Assembly: GCA_963995505.1 (NCBI GenBank)
Contig: OZ023186.1
Coordinates: forward strand, 5,704,001 to 5,768,000
From: Hypericum androsaemum
Lineage: Eukaryota; Streptophyta; Magnoliopsida; Malpighiales; Hypericaceae
Direction of reading: 5' to 3'
Length of the DNA stretch: 64,000 nucleotides
This document shows, piece by piece, positions 48,722 through 58,993 of the stretch. Below the pieces are notes generated by a model. That model saw only the letters and a list, made by a program, of their open reading frames with translations. It made no database searches and was not told the origin of the DNA. The translations under genes and the position numbers were made by a program. Every line of letters begins with the position of its first letter. Position 1 is the first letter of the stretch.

Positions 48722-51700
48722 TTATTGATTACGGCCATCTAATGTCAACAGGACTTTGTATAAATCAGGTCGCCGATCACGAAATACACCCCAACTATGC
48801 CTTTTGGATTTGATTGCGTGCAGATCAAACTTCGCAACCAGAACAGCTTCCTCCTTGTCATCAGCAGCAGCAACGATTTCTCCAGTTGGCCCTGATGAAC
48901 AACTTTGCACGGTTAATACATTCATAGCGGATAAATATCCGTTGAAATGTTCTAAGGAATGTACGTAAAGTAGATACCTGCAATGAAGGAGTTTCCATAA
49001 AATGTTATCTCACTGTTTCCATGCTCTGTCTGGATTGTCTCTCTACCAATTCGATTGGAAACCACTAAAGGTACCTGAATTCCATCAAGTGTCTATCAGC
49101 ACATGTCAAGAAACAATATAAAAAGTAAATCATGCACAATCAGTGGAAGCTCTTTTTGATAAATACAATCAGTAGCAGCTCGGTACTTTGAAGTACTAAA
49201 ACATACTTCATCATGCATTTTCAGAAAACTTCTCTCCAGAAAGTACAGCTATAACCATGAATTTGATGAGCAATATTAGTTTCTTGCTGTCACGCAGAGT
49301 TCATGTTGCATGCACTCTCGCATACTACCCTAGGGTCATGTTTATCTCACATCTAGTCATGGAATTGAAACCTTGGAAATGGATTTCTGAAACTTTTCTC
49401 TCTGAGTTTGGTTTAGGATAATATGGTTTTTTCCTTTGTCTCACAGTTCATATGATATTAGAACATGTTATATGATTACTTTTATGAACTGGGTAATTAT
49501 AGAGATTTATTTGTCATTCGCTAGAAACTTGCACTTCTAGGAATAGCATTACCAAGCAAAAATTTTGGGGAATGCAATTACGTATGGAATCTATTTTCTG
49601 GCTTACATGCAAAATAACTAAACCAAACAAGATTCGAAATGGATTCCCTTTCAAATCCCAATTACAGTATGGACAAATAATACCCTTAAAGTACAGATGA
49701 TCAATGAAATACAAACATGAACTAGGGTTTAGATCCATTAATGGCTCAGGTCCATTAACTCGACCAAATACAACATAACAATGACAAATAATCCATTTTC
49801 GAAAGATCATAAAATAGATCTGATTACTCAATTTCCAAAAAAGGACATACCAAATTAGCCCCAGCATGCCCCTGCATTACTCTTTTCCAGTGCTCCCTTG
49901 AATCAAGCCCCGTGTCTTGAGGTTCAGAACCAATAGCAGTTGGGTACAATAGTATCTCTGCACCTTGAAGAGCCATAGCCCGGGCAGCCTCTGGAAACCA
50001 CTGATCCCAGCATATTGCTGAAGATCATAATGAAGTTAGACTGAGCTACACTTTTTTACGGAGTATGCTAAAGAAGATGCATAAAGTGCAGGATTCTCAC
50101 CAACTCCAATTTTTGCAAATTTAGTTTGGAAAACCTGATGATCAAAGGCATCAGTCAGTGGCCAACGCAATCACGTGTCAGCTTCATTTAAGTTTCACAA
50201 GGACTGATGTTAACAGACAAGAAACATACCTTAAAACCAGTGTCACCGGGATTGAAATAGAACTTTTCTTGGTAACCTGAAGTCGGAGACAGCAATGAGG
50301 ATACACAGAGAGAGGATATGATAGCAAGTACGGACTAAAATTTTCACATACCGGGACCATCTGGTATGTGAGATTTTCTGTACAACCCAAGGTCATTTCC
50401 ATCTGCATCAATAATCGCTATTGAATTGTAATGAGCGTTATTAGCTTCTTCAAAGAAGCTCACGGGAATCACCACACCCAACTCTTTTGCCAGCTTTTGC
50501 ATCCTGCAGACCAAGGCCAAGTACAAGAAGTACACAGAATTTAAATCATAAGAAATAATCCTTTCAATATTGTAGCTTGTCATGTATAGTTGACACGATA
50601 ATGGAAAATCAACTTTCACTAGTTTCACCTCAATATGGTTGGATGATCCTTGTAAGGCTTGGCTCGCTGAAAAAAGTCCTCCCTTTGTGCTTGGCAGAAG
50701 TAATATCCCTCAAATAGTTCCTGAAGCAAATTGGCAGAAACACGTTGGAGCAAATCTAAATGCACGTGCGAGTGCACTACTCTATAAAAGCAATAGTTTC
50801 ATTTTGCTAAATCCTATGACTATGACAGTTCAATTAATAAATATCAGATATTTCAAAATGAATGCACACGAAAATGATGAAATTTTCGTAAATGTCCCCA
50901 ACTTTGACGAATAGTACTTCGCGCGGGTCAACTACCTCATCAGTCTAGCGAACTGTGTAACGGTTGAATACATACACTCTTAGATCTCGCATTCAACTCC
51001 TGGGGAGTCAGCAGAGAGAAGGGGAAGGAAGAGACTGCCCCGCTCCTCAAAACCAAAAGAGAAAAAAAAATCGACGATTATGTCACTCACATCACATAAG
51101 CATAGGACAACCATACCTGGATGAGAATGATATTTGCACCTTTCTCATGGGCAGCCCGAACCAACCTGCAACCCATTAGAAAAAAAGGGTTCCTGTCCCC
51201 CATCAAATATCACCCGAAAGCAAGCAACGACTAGAGCCACAACTAACAGCCAAGCTCCAATTACAGTCCCAACCCAAACAAGGAGGACTAACCACACACA
51301 AAAAAAGGGAACAAAACCAAACAAAGTAAGGAAAATTCATCAATCGGGTTGCTATCTATTCGAAATTCCTTTCCTTCATAGCATATCCCTCAGTTAGAGC
51401 TGCTAATACCAAGTGAGGTTCAATCCCTAGCGTGGCGTTGAATCGAACCCCCGACCTCCACACCCATATCGGGCGGGGCGGGATTTCGCCACATAAGACG
51501 AGACAGGCTCGCATCTACCCTAAAAGTTATAACTTAGCAGTGGACAGTTCAATGATGACCTAGCTTCTAAAATGGCTCGAAACAGCGGAAGGGTCTCGAT
51601 TAGGGGAAGAAGGAAAGCGTGTTTTGTACCTTTCGGCGGTGGCCACGTTGGTGGAGACGTCGTCGGCGCAGGCGAATTGGACGGCCGAAACCACCACTTC

Positions 51701-51733
51701 CCTGCTGTTTCCTCCACCGCCCGCTCCCTCCAT
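48722..51733 (-). CDS. CPA: N-carbamoylputrescine amidase (9 exons, 303 aa)
   Basis: This nitrilase-superfamily enzyme hydrolyses N-carbamoylputrescine to putrescine, CO2 and ammonia, the last step of the plant arginine-decarboxylase route to polyamines. Exons: 51733-51630, 51165-51117, 50720-50629, 50503-50352, 50276-50230, 50134-50101, 50017-49851, 49074-48978, 48891-48722; total 912 nt. The triad is visible: Glu 52 (QELFEGYYFC), Lys 125 (LYRKSHIPDGPG), Cys 162 (VAICWDQWFPE). Length and spacing match plant CPA; I recall Glu48, Lys121 and Cys158 for a related enzyme, a constant offset of 4. The ATG at 51733 is preferred over an upstream in-frame GTG at 51751. Introns 1 and 2 hold SINE-like sequences. 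Confidence 0.95.
50930..51071 (+). mobile_element. SINE-like sequence in amidase intron 2
   Basis: A tRNA-promoter-like pair (TCTAGCGAACTGTGTAACGG as A box and TCGCATTCAACTCC as B box) is followed about 80 bp later by AAAAGAGAAAAAAAAA. It lies in the intron 51116-50721. No flanking duplication was found, so this is tentative. Confidence 0.35.
51390..51505 (-). mobile_element. tRNA-related retroposon fragment in amidase intron 1
   Basis: On the minus strand the sequence GGGGGTTCGATTC is an excellent RNA polymerase III B box, preceded by GTGGCGAAATCCCGCC. It does not fold into a tRNA cloverleaf I can draw, so a SINE or tRNA-derived fragment is more likely than a tRNA gene. Boundaries are guessed. 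Confidence 0.35.
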
Positions 51734-52609
51734 CCTCTCTCTCTCTTCCACCTGAAACGGCTCCTTTTGTTTGTTTGCGGCTTGTATCTACCAATTTATA
51801 TACTTCCTAGTGTTTTCGGCTTTTCGGGCTCGAACTCGAATTTATATTAGTGGGTTTTGCATTACCCGATAAATAAATACCTGTTCGTTAATATAAATTA
51901 ATTTGAGTTGAGTATAATTGTAATAAGAGAGACGTTTTTAAGATTTGATTCAGTACTTTTGGTAACTTAGTCCTTGATTTTTGTTAAATCCCATCAAACC
52001 AATTTCCATCTCAAATGTATTATATACGAAATTATCAAAATACTCCTCCCTCATTTTTAAGTCTTTACCTAGGTACATCAAGACAACCTCTGAGTAAATG
52101 AGAAGGGATATTTTGATAATTTTAAATAACAACTTAGGACAAAGACTAGTGAGTTTGATTTCTCAAAAGTTATGGACTAATTAACTAATGACTAGATTTT
52201 CTAGTGGATTATCGATTTCAAGGACTAACGAGTATTATCCCCATTATAAAAATTAATAATTGAAAATTATTTTATTAAATTTTAACACAATTTTATTCTC
52301 ATGAACTAAATCAGGTCAAGGTTGATTTTTTTTAACAAAGATTAAATTGCAGTTCGTAATTGATGAAAAGGTATAATTGACAATTTGACACGTTGTCCAT
52401 AAAATTGGATTATTCATCATAAATCATGTCAAGTTGACGTTTTTAAAAGCACACTGTCCCATGGCTTAGAGGTTGAGATTGATAGATTAACTAAGAGTTT
52501 AATACTCTCACGTCCAATTTAAAAATTAATTAAGAGTCGAAGATGAGAGTCATCTTTTTCTCAATTGTTCTCTTTGAAGAAGTGTGGGATTTTCTCATTC
52601 GCGGGATTG
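51734..52609. other. Amidase promoter side and spacer
   Basis: No gene is seen. At 52456-52560 TGGCTTAGAGG resembles an A box and may mark another worn SINE. Confidence 0.35.
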
Positions 52610-52819
52610 GTGTGTGTTAGCAGTCCAATCCAAGGAAAACAAGAACTCAAAACGGACACAAGAATTAACATAGTTCGGTCTAATGCCTACGTCTACGAGA
52701 GAGAAAGATATTTTTATTAATGAGTTTTCGAGCCACAAAGCAATACATTCTAGGATTACTATACTCTTGTATATATATACAGATCTTAGCATAGACATGG
52801 AGCTTATCTAAGTCACTTT

Positions 52820-53867
52820 CAGCCTGTTTGGAAACCTAAAAAACTGGAAAATAGAATTTATTTTCAGAATTTTAAAAATACAGGGTGTGTTTGGAACACA
52901 AATTTTAAGAAAAGAATTCCTATTTTCATTAAAAGTTCGGATTTTGAAATCCTACCAAAAGCATGTCAAAATTCCGGTGACCACACCGGAATTGGTTACA
53001 TAATTACTCTTATACCCCTTATGCCATTAAAATATTACAAACTTACCTAATTATTTTTATCTCATGCACTCTCTCTTTTTCAAGAGTGCTACCCCTTCTT
53101 CTCAATCAGGTTAATCGCCATGGCCTTCTTCTTCCCACTTTGTCATCGTTTTATATTTCCTTGATCCTCCAAGCAGATTGTTTCTCCCTTGTTCTGTTTC
53201 TGACCGTTTCAGGTTCATTTGACATCAACTCTCTGTTCGAAGAGGCCCAGACGAGGTGGCTTAAACCAGCAGAAGTTTTGTTTATTTTGCAGATCCATGA
53301 GAAGTACCAGTTCACCCACGAGCCTCCTCAAAGACCCACCAGTAAATTTTGCTTCTTTCTATCTGCTTTGTTTGTTTGGTTGGGGTTTTGGGTGCTTGAT
53401 TGAGAGGAATGTGTGTAGATTAATTATGGGTTTCCATTTTTTGTTGCGGATCTTTGTAACTGTTTAACAAGAGGGTACTTGGTTGTCCTCGTGTTGTGAC
53501 TATATACAAGGCAGAACTTGCTGCAGCTTATAGTGCAGCTTTAACCTGAATGCTAGTTACTGAGTATACTAGTTATTATAAAGCAGCTATTCCTTTTTAA
53601 CTTGAACGCCTGTGTCAATTTTAACCAAGTCGATAACTTAACTCAGTAAATGAGTTATTATAAAACTGCTATTCTGAATTAGATGTCCATAGATTTTTTG
53701 GTTAAAAGAGTTGCAAATTGTAAGGGTGTTAGTGTAAAAAGATCAAATCAATTCTTAAGTTAGAATTTTGGTTTCAAACAAGAAAAAAGAAAAGTGATTC
53801 CATTCCACTTCTATTAAGAATGGGAAATGAAATTCTTTTCCTGTGGGATTTGGTTCCAAACAAGTTG
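52820..53867. mobile_element. PIF/Harbinger-like (Pack-type) element nested in the copia LTR
   Basis: The 1048-bp insert lies between the two halves of the LTR. Its ends are inverted repeats, CAGCCTGTTTGGAAACC at the left and CAACTTGTTTGGAACC reading in from the right, and TTT is present on both sides. Ends with a TGTTTGG core and a 3-bp duplication fit PIF/Harbinger-type elements, though the target is not the usual TTA/TAA. Only 3 bp support the duplication; the intact second LTR proves the insertion itself. It carries no transposase but holds a CAMTA gene fragment. Confidence 0.8.
53213..53341 (+). pseudogene. Captured CAMTA (CG-1 domain) exon fragment
   Basis: The exon-like stretch reads SFDINSLFEEAQTRWLKPAE, then VLFILQIHEKYQFTHEPPQR, then PT. 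This is the start of the CG-1 DNA-binding domain of calmodulin-binding transcription activators, nearest in style to the CAMTA5/6 group. An acceptor (CCGTTTCAG) sits directly before it and a donor (A then GTAAATTTT) directly after it, so intron edges came along and capture was from genomic DNA. It is only 43 codons and has no start codon of its own. It lies inside the nested Harbinger-like element. Confidence 0.85.
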
Positions 53868-54124
53868 TTTAGGAGTCTAAAACAAAATCCAAATAGGAAT
53901 CTAACATAGAATCTAACTAGGAGTCTAACATAGAGTCTAACATAGAATCTAATTAGGATACAAGTTCCTTGATTTCAAGCCAATTCTTCAACAATTCTCT
54001 ACTTTGGCGAGAAATCGCCCCTTGAAGAATCATGCAGTTTTACGAAAACAAACCGACTCCACCTTGAACCTTAGACACTCCGTCCTCAACAAAACAATCC
54101 TCACTTCTCTCCACCTTTGTTCAA

Positions 54125-55027
54125 TCACTTGGACACATCCCCCAAACTCCAGCATCTACTGAGCTTTCTTGGTGTATTCTCTCCAACCTCCATTGAACCC
54201 CAACCTGCAAGTACACTTGCTGAAACAATCTTGAGACCGATAGATACTCCTCTATTTTTTCGGTCATCGACATGCTCCGCAACCTCGAACTGCATCCCCG
54301 TTGGACCTTGCTCTTTTTGCCTCGAACCAATGCTATAAGCCATAGCATACAATGGGCAACCTTTTGTTCCACCAAGTAGAACCTTTGACATGTCAGGAAC
54401 TCCATCGTTCGGCCTTGAGTGAGATGTCTGATCTGCTTGTGGTGTTACCAACGGCTTCGCATTCACAATGCCAAACTTACCCAATACCTTTGCTTTGCAC
54501 GTGCCTTTAGACAACCATAGCGAGAACTTGTTAACCTTGTCTCCGCGAATCCCCATTCCAAGAATCCTCTTGGCTGTACTCAAATCATTCATGCCAAGAT
54601 CTTGCTCCCTCATATGATATAACCTCATATGACTTGAGTCTTTCCCCTTACCATCGGACCCCATTGATGTGACTCCACCTACAACCGTGTTCCCCACTAA
54701 ACTGTAGGTATTTGTGGCATCCCTTTCACCCTTCATCACTACCATAGCATCCTTCTCCACCTCAATTAGACCACCTTCAACCTTATAGGTATACCCATTA
54801 TATTCCAAGGCTCCTAATGAGATCAAATTTCTTTCTACCTTTGGAACATGTCTAACCCCACATAACTTTCTCACAACACCATCCCACATCTTAATCCGCA
54901 GGTCACCTATGCCAGCAATTCTACCAGTAGAACCATCACACATAGTCACTATACTCGAATTAACGAATTTATAGGTGTCGAACCAATTCCTATTTGGCGT
55001 TATGTGAAAAGAACATGCTGAATCCAA
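54125..55027 (-). pseudogene. Copia pol remnant: protease start fused to the end of reverse transcriptase
   Basis: The 300-codon frame begins at the protease active-site region (DSACSFHITPN) and runs through the protease. It reaches the pre-integrase 'MRLYHMREQDLG' and then jumps straight to 'NDLSTAKRILGMGI' and 'NAKPLVTP', which belong near the end of copia reverse transcriptase. About 2.5 kb of integrase and RT coding sequence is therefore missing, in frame. What follows is degraded. The product could not support transposition on its own. Confidence 0.85.
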
Positions 55028-55301
55028 AATTCAGAAATCACCAGGATGCTTTAGACTTGATAAGATAGAAAGCAAGTCACCATCCGACCCGTCCAACCTT
55101 GTAGCTATATTCGTGGATGCCGATCCTTTTTCTTCGTTGTCATGATCTCTAGTTCTTCCTGGACAATCTTTCTTCATGTGCACCTTTTCTCCTCACTTGA
55201 AATAATTTCCATTGAACTTCCTTGACCGCGACTTGGATTCTTTTTCACCCTTTCCTTTTCTACGATCATGGTTTTCTCTCACAATCAGTCCTTCTCCTTG
55301 T

Positions 55302-55736
55302 TCATCGCTGACTTTTTTTTCTTTGATGAAATGCCATTAGGGCACATGTGATATCCTCTAACACAAAAGACTCTTTGCCCCAAGTTAGAGTTGTAACCAA
55401 ACTCTCGTAGGAACTTAGTAAAAAATTCAGTAGCAACAATGCCTTGTCTTTGTCCTCGAACTTCACATCGATCCTAATCAGATCACTCATAGGTTGATTG
55501 AAACCATTGATGTGCTGGCTCAAATCTGAGCCCTCCGTCATCTTAAGCCCGTACAACCTTTGCTTAAGATAAAGCTCGTTTGATAACGACTTTGACATAT
55601 ACCTATGCTCTAATTTCTTCCAAATCTCAGCTGGTGACTCCTCATCCATGACATGATACATCACATCATCCGTCAAGCACAAACGAATCGTCGCTATCGC
55701 CTTGGCCTCCAACTCGTGCCATTCTTGCTCCTCCAT
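55302..55736 (-). pseudogene. Copia gag remnant
   Basis: The 144-codon frame contains WHELEAKAIATIRLCLTDDV and 'WKKLEHRYMSKSLSNELYL', typical of the copia gag (UBN2-type) domain. Upstream codons to the primer site contain stops. The zinc knuckle downstream (about 55150-55200) has lost Cys positions and carries a stop. Confidence 0.85.
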
Positions 55737-55902
55737 CTTTTTGGGCTTCTTTCCCGAGAGTGCGTTAATTTTTTCTTGCTGTACCAGCAGATCCTTGACA
55801 CACCTTTGCCATAACCCGAAGTTTGATGATCCATCGAATTACACCAAGTCAAACTTCGTGCCATGGCCTGCTATACTTTCCTCCTAGCTCTTGATACAAA
55901 TT

Positions 55903-56189
55903 TGTTAAGAATCCAAGGAAAACAAGAACACGAAACAGACACAATAATTAACGTGGTTCGGCCTAATGCCTACTTCCACGAGAGAGAAGGAGATCTGTAT
56001 TAATGAGTTTCTGAGCCACAAAGCAATACATCCTAGGATTACTATACCCTTGTATATATAGACAAATCCTAGCATAGTCATGGAGCCTATCTAAGTCACT
56101 TTAGGAGTCTAAAATAAAATCCAACTATAAGTCTAACATAGAATCCAACTAGGATACAAGTTCCTTAATTTCAAGCCAATTCTTCAACT
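55903..56189 (-). repeat. 5' LTR of the copia element (287 bp)
   Basis: The plus-strand reading starts TGTTAAGAATCCAAGG and ends TTCTTCAACT, next to the GTGTG duplication. The expected terminal CA has become CT. It pairs with the split LTR at 52615-53993. Confidence 0.88.
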
Positions 56190-56194
56190 GTGTG

Positions 56195-57589
56195 AAATAG
56201 TGCGGTTACTCGACCTTACGTTCTCGTTTGCGAAGTGGATGGGCCTTGCTCGTGGTGGTATGTTTAAGAAGATGTGGTTTGCACTCAATGGAGCCATTCT
56301 TTAAAGCCTATGACTCACATGGATTCGTGCAATCTTTCAAAGTGAGCGGTGTAATCGGGAGCTTCTCATTCATACTATTACCTTTCGAGTTCACGAGTGG
56401 TCAATATGAATGAACTCGATCACAGATTTGGTCACCAAAACTTACTTTTGTACATGGAACATCCACGTGATAGGGGAGATTATAATGTAATCATCTAGTA
56501 GTAGGGGAGACTTGTTGCTTTTTGGTTGTAATTATTGAATTATATATAAATTAATCCATTTACGAAAAAAATTAACTCTTATAATAATTTCTTTTCTATT
56601 CGTAAGAATCAAAATCAACACAATGCGTGAATTATAACTTCAACGGACTCCTATCATATCACAATTAATCTACTTGATAAATCCCTGATATTTAGAGAAA
56701 TTATTCTACTAAACAAACAAAGAATGAGTAAACCTTTTGTCCAAATAATGAGGTCGGCAAACCAGACAGGTACAACCGGCGCCTCAAATCACATGTGCTC
56801 GAGACCGGACCACTTTTGCCTGTTTGCCTCGCAGCCAAACCCGGCTGTCCATAAAATTAAATGCCATATTTGTTCTTATATGGTATCCCCCATACGAAAA
56901 GAAGCCCACCATAATTTCAAACACATAATAATCCATTTGCCAGCCCAATGCTTTCTGTCTTGTAGGTAACAAAATTGGGGTAATTAGATATTCAGATATT
57001 TAATGAAGCGACTAATCTTATTTCGAGTCTGATTGGACAACAAAGATCGACAAAATTTTACAGAATTTCCTTTTCTGCAGCATCCCATAAAGATCGAATC
57101 ATGATCCATTGTTACACTAACTTGGATTAAGGGGAGAATAACTTGAATCAATGGTCATTATTTGTGTACCAGTTTAACAAATGAGAGTTGATGAAAGTGG
57201 TAAAATATTTATTCAATTAAGAAGAACTTGATTAAATCTTATGAATATAAAAAAATATCATCGAGAGAATTATCTCTTAAATAGAATCCAGCAATCAAAA
57301 GATTCACACAAAAAAAGTGCACCAGTGTAGATTATTTGACAGTAAATCTCATTACCTAGCATGGATTTTCTTCTTGTCGTCTCCTTCCAAAAAAATCAAA
57401 ACTGAAATGTCCTGATCAAGCTGGTAGATGCCAACATAAATATGCTGATGTTATATTGGCCAATGTACTAAAAAAACCATGTGAGTTGTGACTGTGACCA
57501 ATTTGAACCTTATCATCACTCAAGTCAACTCAAAAACCACACTAACCCACCAACCAACCAAGCTAACACAAAGACACCAGCAAATCACC
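56195..57589. other. Spacer upstream of the aspartyl protease gene
   Basis: No gene is recognised. The last 110 bp before 57590 are A/C-rich leader-like sequence. Confidence 0.4.
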
Positions 57590-58993
57590 ATGGTTTTTTC
57601 TTTCCCCTGTTCTCTGATCTGCTTCTTGTCAATCATCTCTCTATTCCCTTCAATCTCCACCTCCATTGGCATCAAATTGTCCCACTTCCAAACAGAGGAA
57701 AGCCCTTCAAGCAATCCATACCAGAGGGTGAACCACCTGGTCTCCACCTCCTTAACCAGAGCTCACCACCTCAAGAACCCCAAGCATGAACCAAGTAAAG
57801 AAACTTCCCCTTCCACCATTAAAGCTCCATTGTTCTCCCAGTCCTATGGAGCCTTTTCCATGCCTCTCAGCTTTGGAACTCCTCCTCAGACCCTCTCGTT
57901 TGTAATGGACACAGGAAGCAGCTTTGTCTGGTTTCCTTGCACCACACACTACCTCTGCAAGGACTGCTCCTTTGGAAATTCTTCACCTGCCTCGGGGATC
58001 CCGTCGTTCATCCCGAGACGGTCCTCCTCTGCCCGGATCGTAGGCTGCGAGAATCCCAAGTGCTCGTGGATCCACCCCGGTGCCTCCCGCCAATGTCGGG
58101 ATCCTGAGGGTATATGCTCCCCTTATTTCATCCTCTATGGTTCAGGGTCCACGGGTGGCTTGGCCTTATCTGAGACCCTCCATCTTAATCGAGGCCCCAG
58201 CGTTCCAAACTTCTTGGTAGGCTGCTCCGTGGAGTCCTCCCGCCAACCTGCGGGCATTGCCGGGTTTGGCAGGGGACCTTCGTCGTTGCCAAGTCAACTC
58301 AATCTTACTAAGTTCTCTTATTGTTCGCTCTCTTACCAAACCATCAAGAACCCATCTGTCCAGAGCTGGGTTATCCTTGACCAATCACACACCGGGTCGG
58401 AAAAGAAAACCGATGCCTTGATCTACACGCCATTGGTCAAGAACCCTGTAGTAAAAGGTAAGTCTGCGTTCCTGGTCTATTATTATGTTGGCCTTAGGAG
58501 GATAAGTATGGGCGGCAAGAGGGTGAAGATTCCTTACAAATACCTGTCTGCAAGTGATCGGGATGGGAATGGAGGGACAATGGTGGACTCCGGTACCACG
58601 TTTACATTTATGTCGCGGGGCGCATTCGTGCCGTTGAGCAACGAGTTGGTGGCTCAGATGGAGAGGAAGGGGTACAAGAGAGATTCCGAGGCAGAGAAAT
58701 CGAGTGGCCTTAAGCCTTGTTTTGATGTGTCCAGAAACAGGAAGGCATTGTTTCCGGAACTGAAGCTTCATTTCAAGGGTGGTGCTGAGTTGGTTCTGCC
58801 GGTGGAGAACTACATGGCATTTGTTGGAGATGACCATCGGGCAGCCTGTTTAACAGTGGTGACTGATGCTGCGGACAGGGAAGAGGCAGAGGAGGGGCCA
58901 GGGATTATCTTAGGGAACTTTCAGCTGCAGAATTTTTATGTTGAGTTCGATCTGCAGAACCAAAGGATCGGGTTTAAGCGACAAGAATGCTAA
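57590..58993 (+). CDS. A1-family aspartyl protease, intronless, 467 aa (At4g16563-like)
   Basis: The frame is open from 57488, but the ATG at 57590 has a good CACCATGG context and is followed at once by a hydrophobic signal peptide (SFPCSLICFLSIISLFP), so I take it as the start. The two catalytic motifs are DTGSS (Asp 107) and DSGTT (Asp 333). The many Cys residues between 117 and 176 are typical of plant nepenthesin-like (A1B) enzymes. GIILGNFQLQNFYVEFDLQN marks the C-terminal fold. The protein is probably secreted or cell-wall located. Intronless structure and 'PLFSQSYGAFSMPLSFGTPP' resemble the Arabidopsis At4g16563 group. Substrate is unknown. Confidence 0.92.
   Translation: MVFSFPCSLICFLSIISLFPSISTSIGIKLSHFQTEESPSSNPYQRVNHLVSTSLTRAHHLKNPKHEPSKETSPSTIKAPLFSQSYGAFSMPLSFGTPPQTLSFVMDTGSSFVWFPCTTHYLCKDCSFGNSSPASGIPSFIPRRSSSARIVGCENPKCSWIHPGASRQCRDPEGICSPYFILYGSGSTGGLALSETLHLNRGPSVPNFLVGCSVESSRQPAGIAGFGRGPSSLPSQLNLTKFSYCSLSYQTIKNPSVQSWVILDQSHTGSEKKTDALIYTPLVKNPVVKGKSAFLVYYYVGLRRISMGGKRVKIPYKYLSASDRDGNGGTMVDSGTTFTFMSRGAFVPLSNELVAQMERKGYKRDSEAEKSSGLKPCFDVSRNRKALFPELKLHFKGGAELVLPVENYMAFVGDDHRAACLTVVTDAADREEAEEGPGIILGNFQLQNFYVEFDLQNQRIGFKRQEC

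Larger units (their letters stand above)
52615..53993 (-). repeat. 3' LTR of the copia element (interrupted by a nested element)
   Basis: This LTR aligns with the one at 55903-56189 in two blocks, 52615-52819 and 53868-53993, separated by the insertion at 52820-53867. The second block has expanded a short AATCTAACATAG-type motif, making it longer than its partner. Confidence 0.88.
52615..56189 (-). mobile_element. Ty1/copia retrotransposon, internally deleted, with nested insertion
   Basis: Both LTRs are present and the element is flanked by the 5-bp duplication GTGTG (52610-52614 and 56190-56194). The 5' LTR lies at 56189-55903 and the 3' LTR at 53993-52615, split by another element. Beside the 5' LTR, TTTGTATCAAGAGC resembles the initiator-Met tRNA primer-binding site. 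Beside the 3' LTR, AAAGTAGAGAAT is the polypurine tract. The interior keeps a gag piece, a decayed zinc knuckle, the protease start and a reverse-transcriptase end; integrase and most of RT/RNase H are deleted. The LTRs have diverged, so it is not recent. Confidence 0.88.

Noticed and set aside
51460..51475. Possible tRNA gene suggested by a perfect B box
   Set aside because: No acceptor stem or anticodon arm could be drawn in the right positions; treated as a SINE or tRNA fragment.
51734..51751. GTG start for the amidase (MEERER extension)
   Set aside because: GTG starts are not normal in plant nuclear genes; ATG 51733 gives the usual N-terminus.
53086..53212. Frame upstream of the CAMTA fragment as a signal peptide gene
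   Set aside because: Hydrophobic translation arises from pyrimidine-rich intron sequence before the acceptor at 53212.
57488..57589. Upstream start of the aspartyl protease frame
   Set aside because: The extension is hydrophilic leader-like sequence that would bury the signal peptide; ATG at 57590 has better context.
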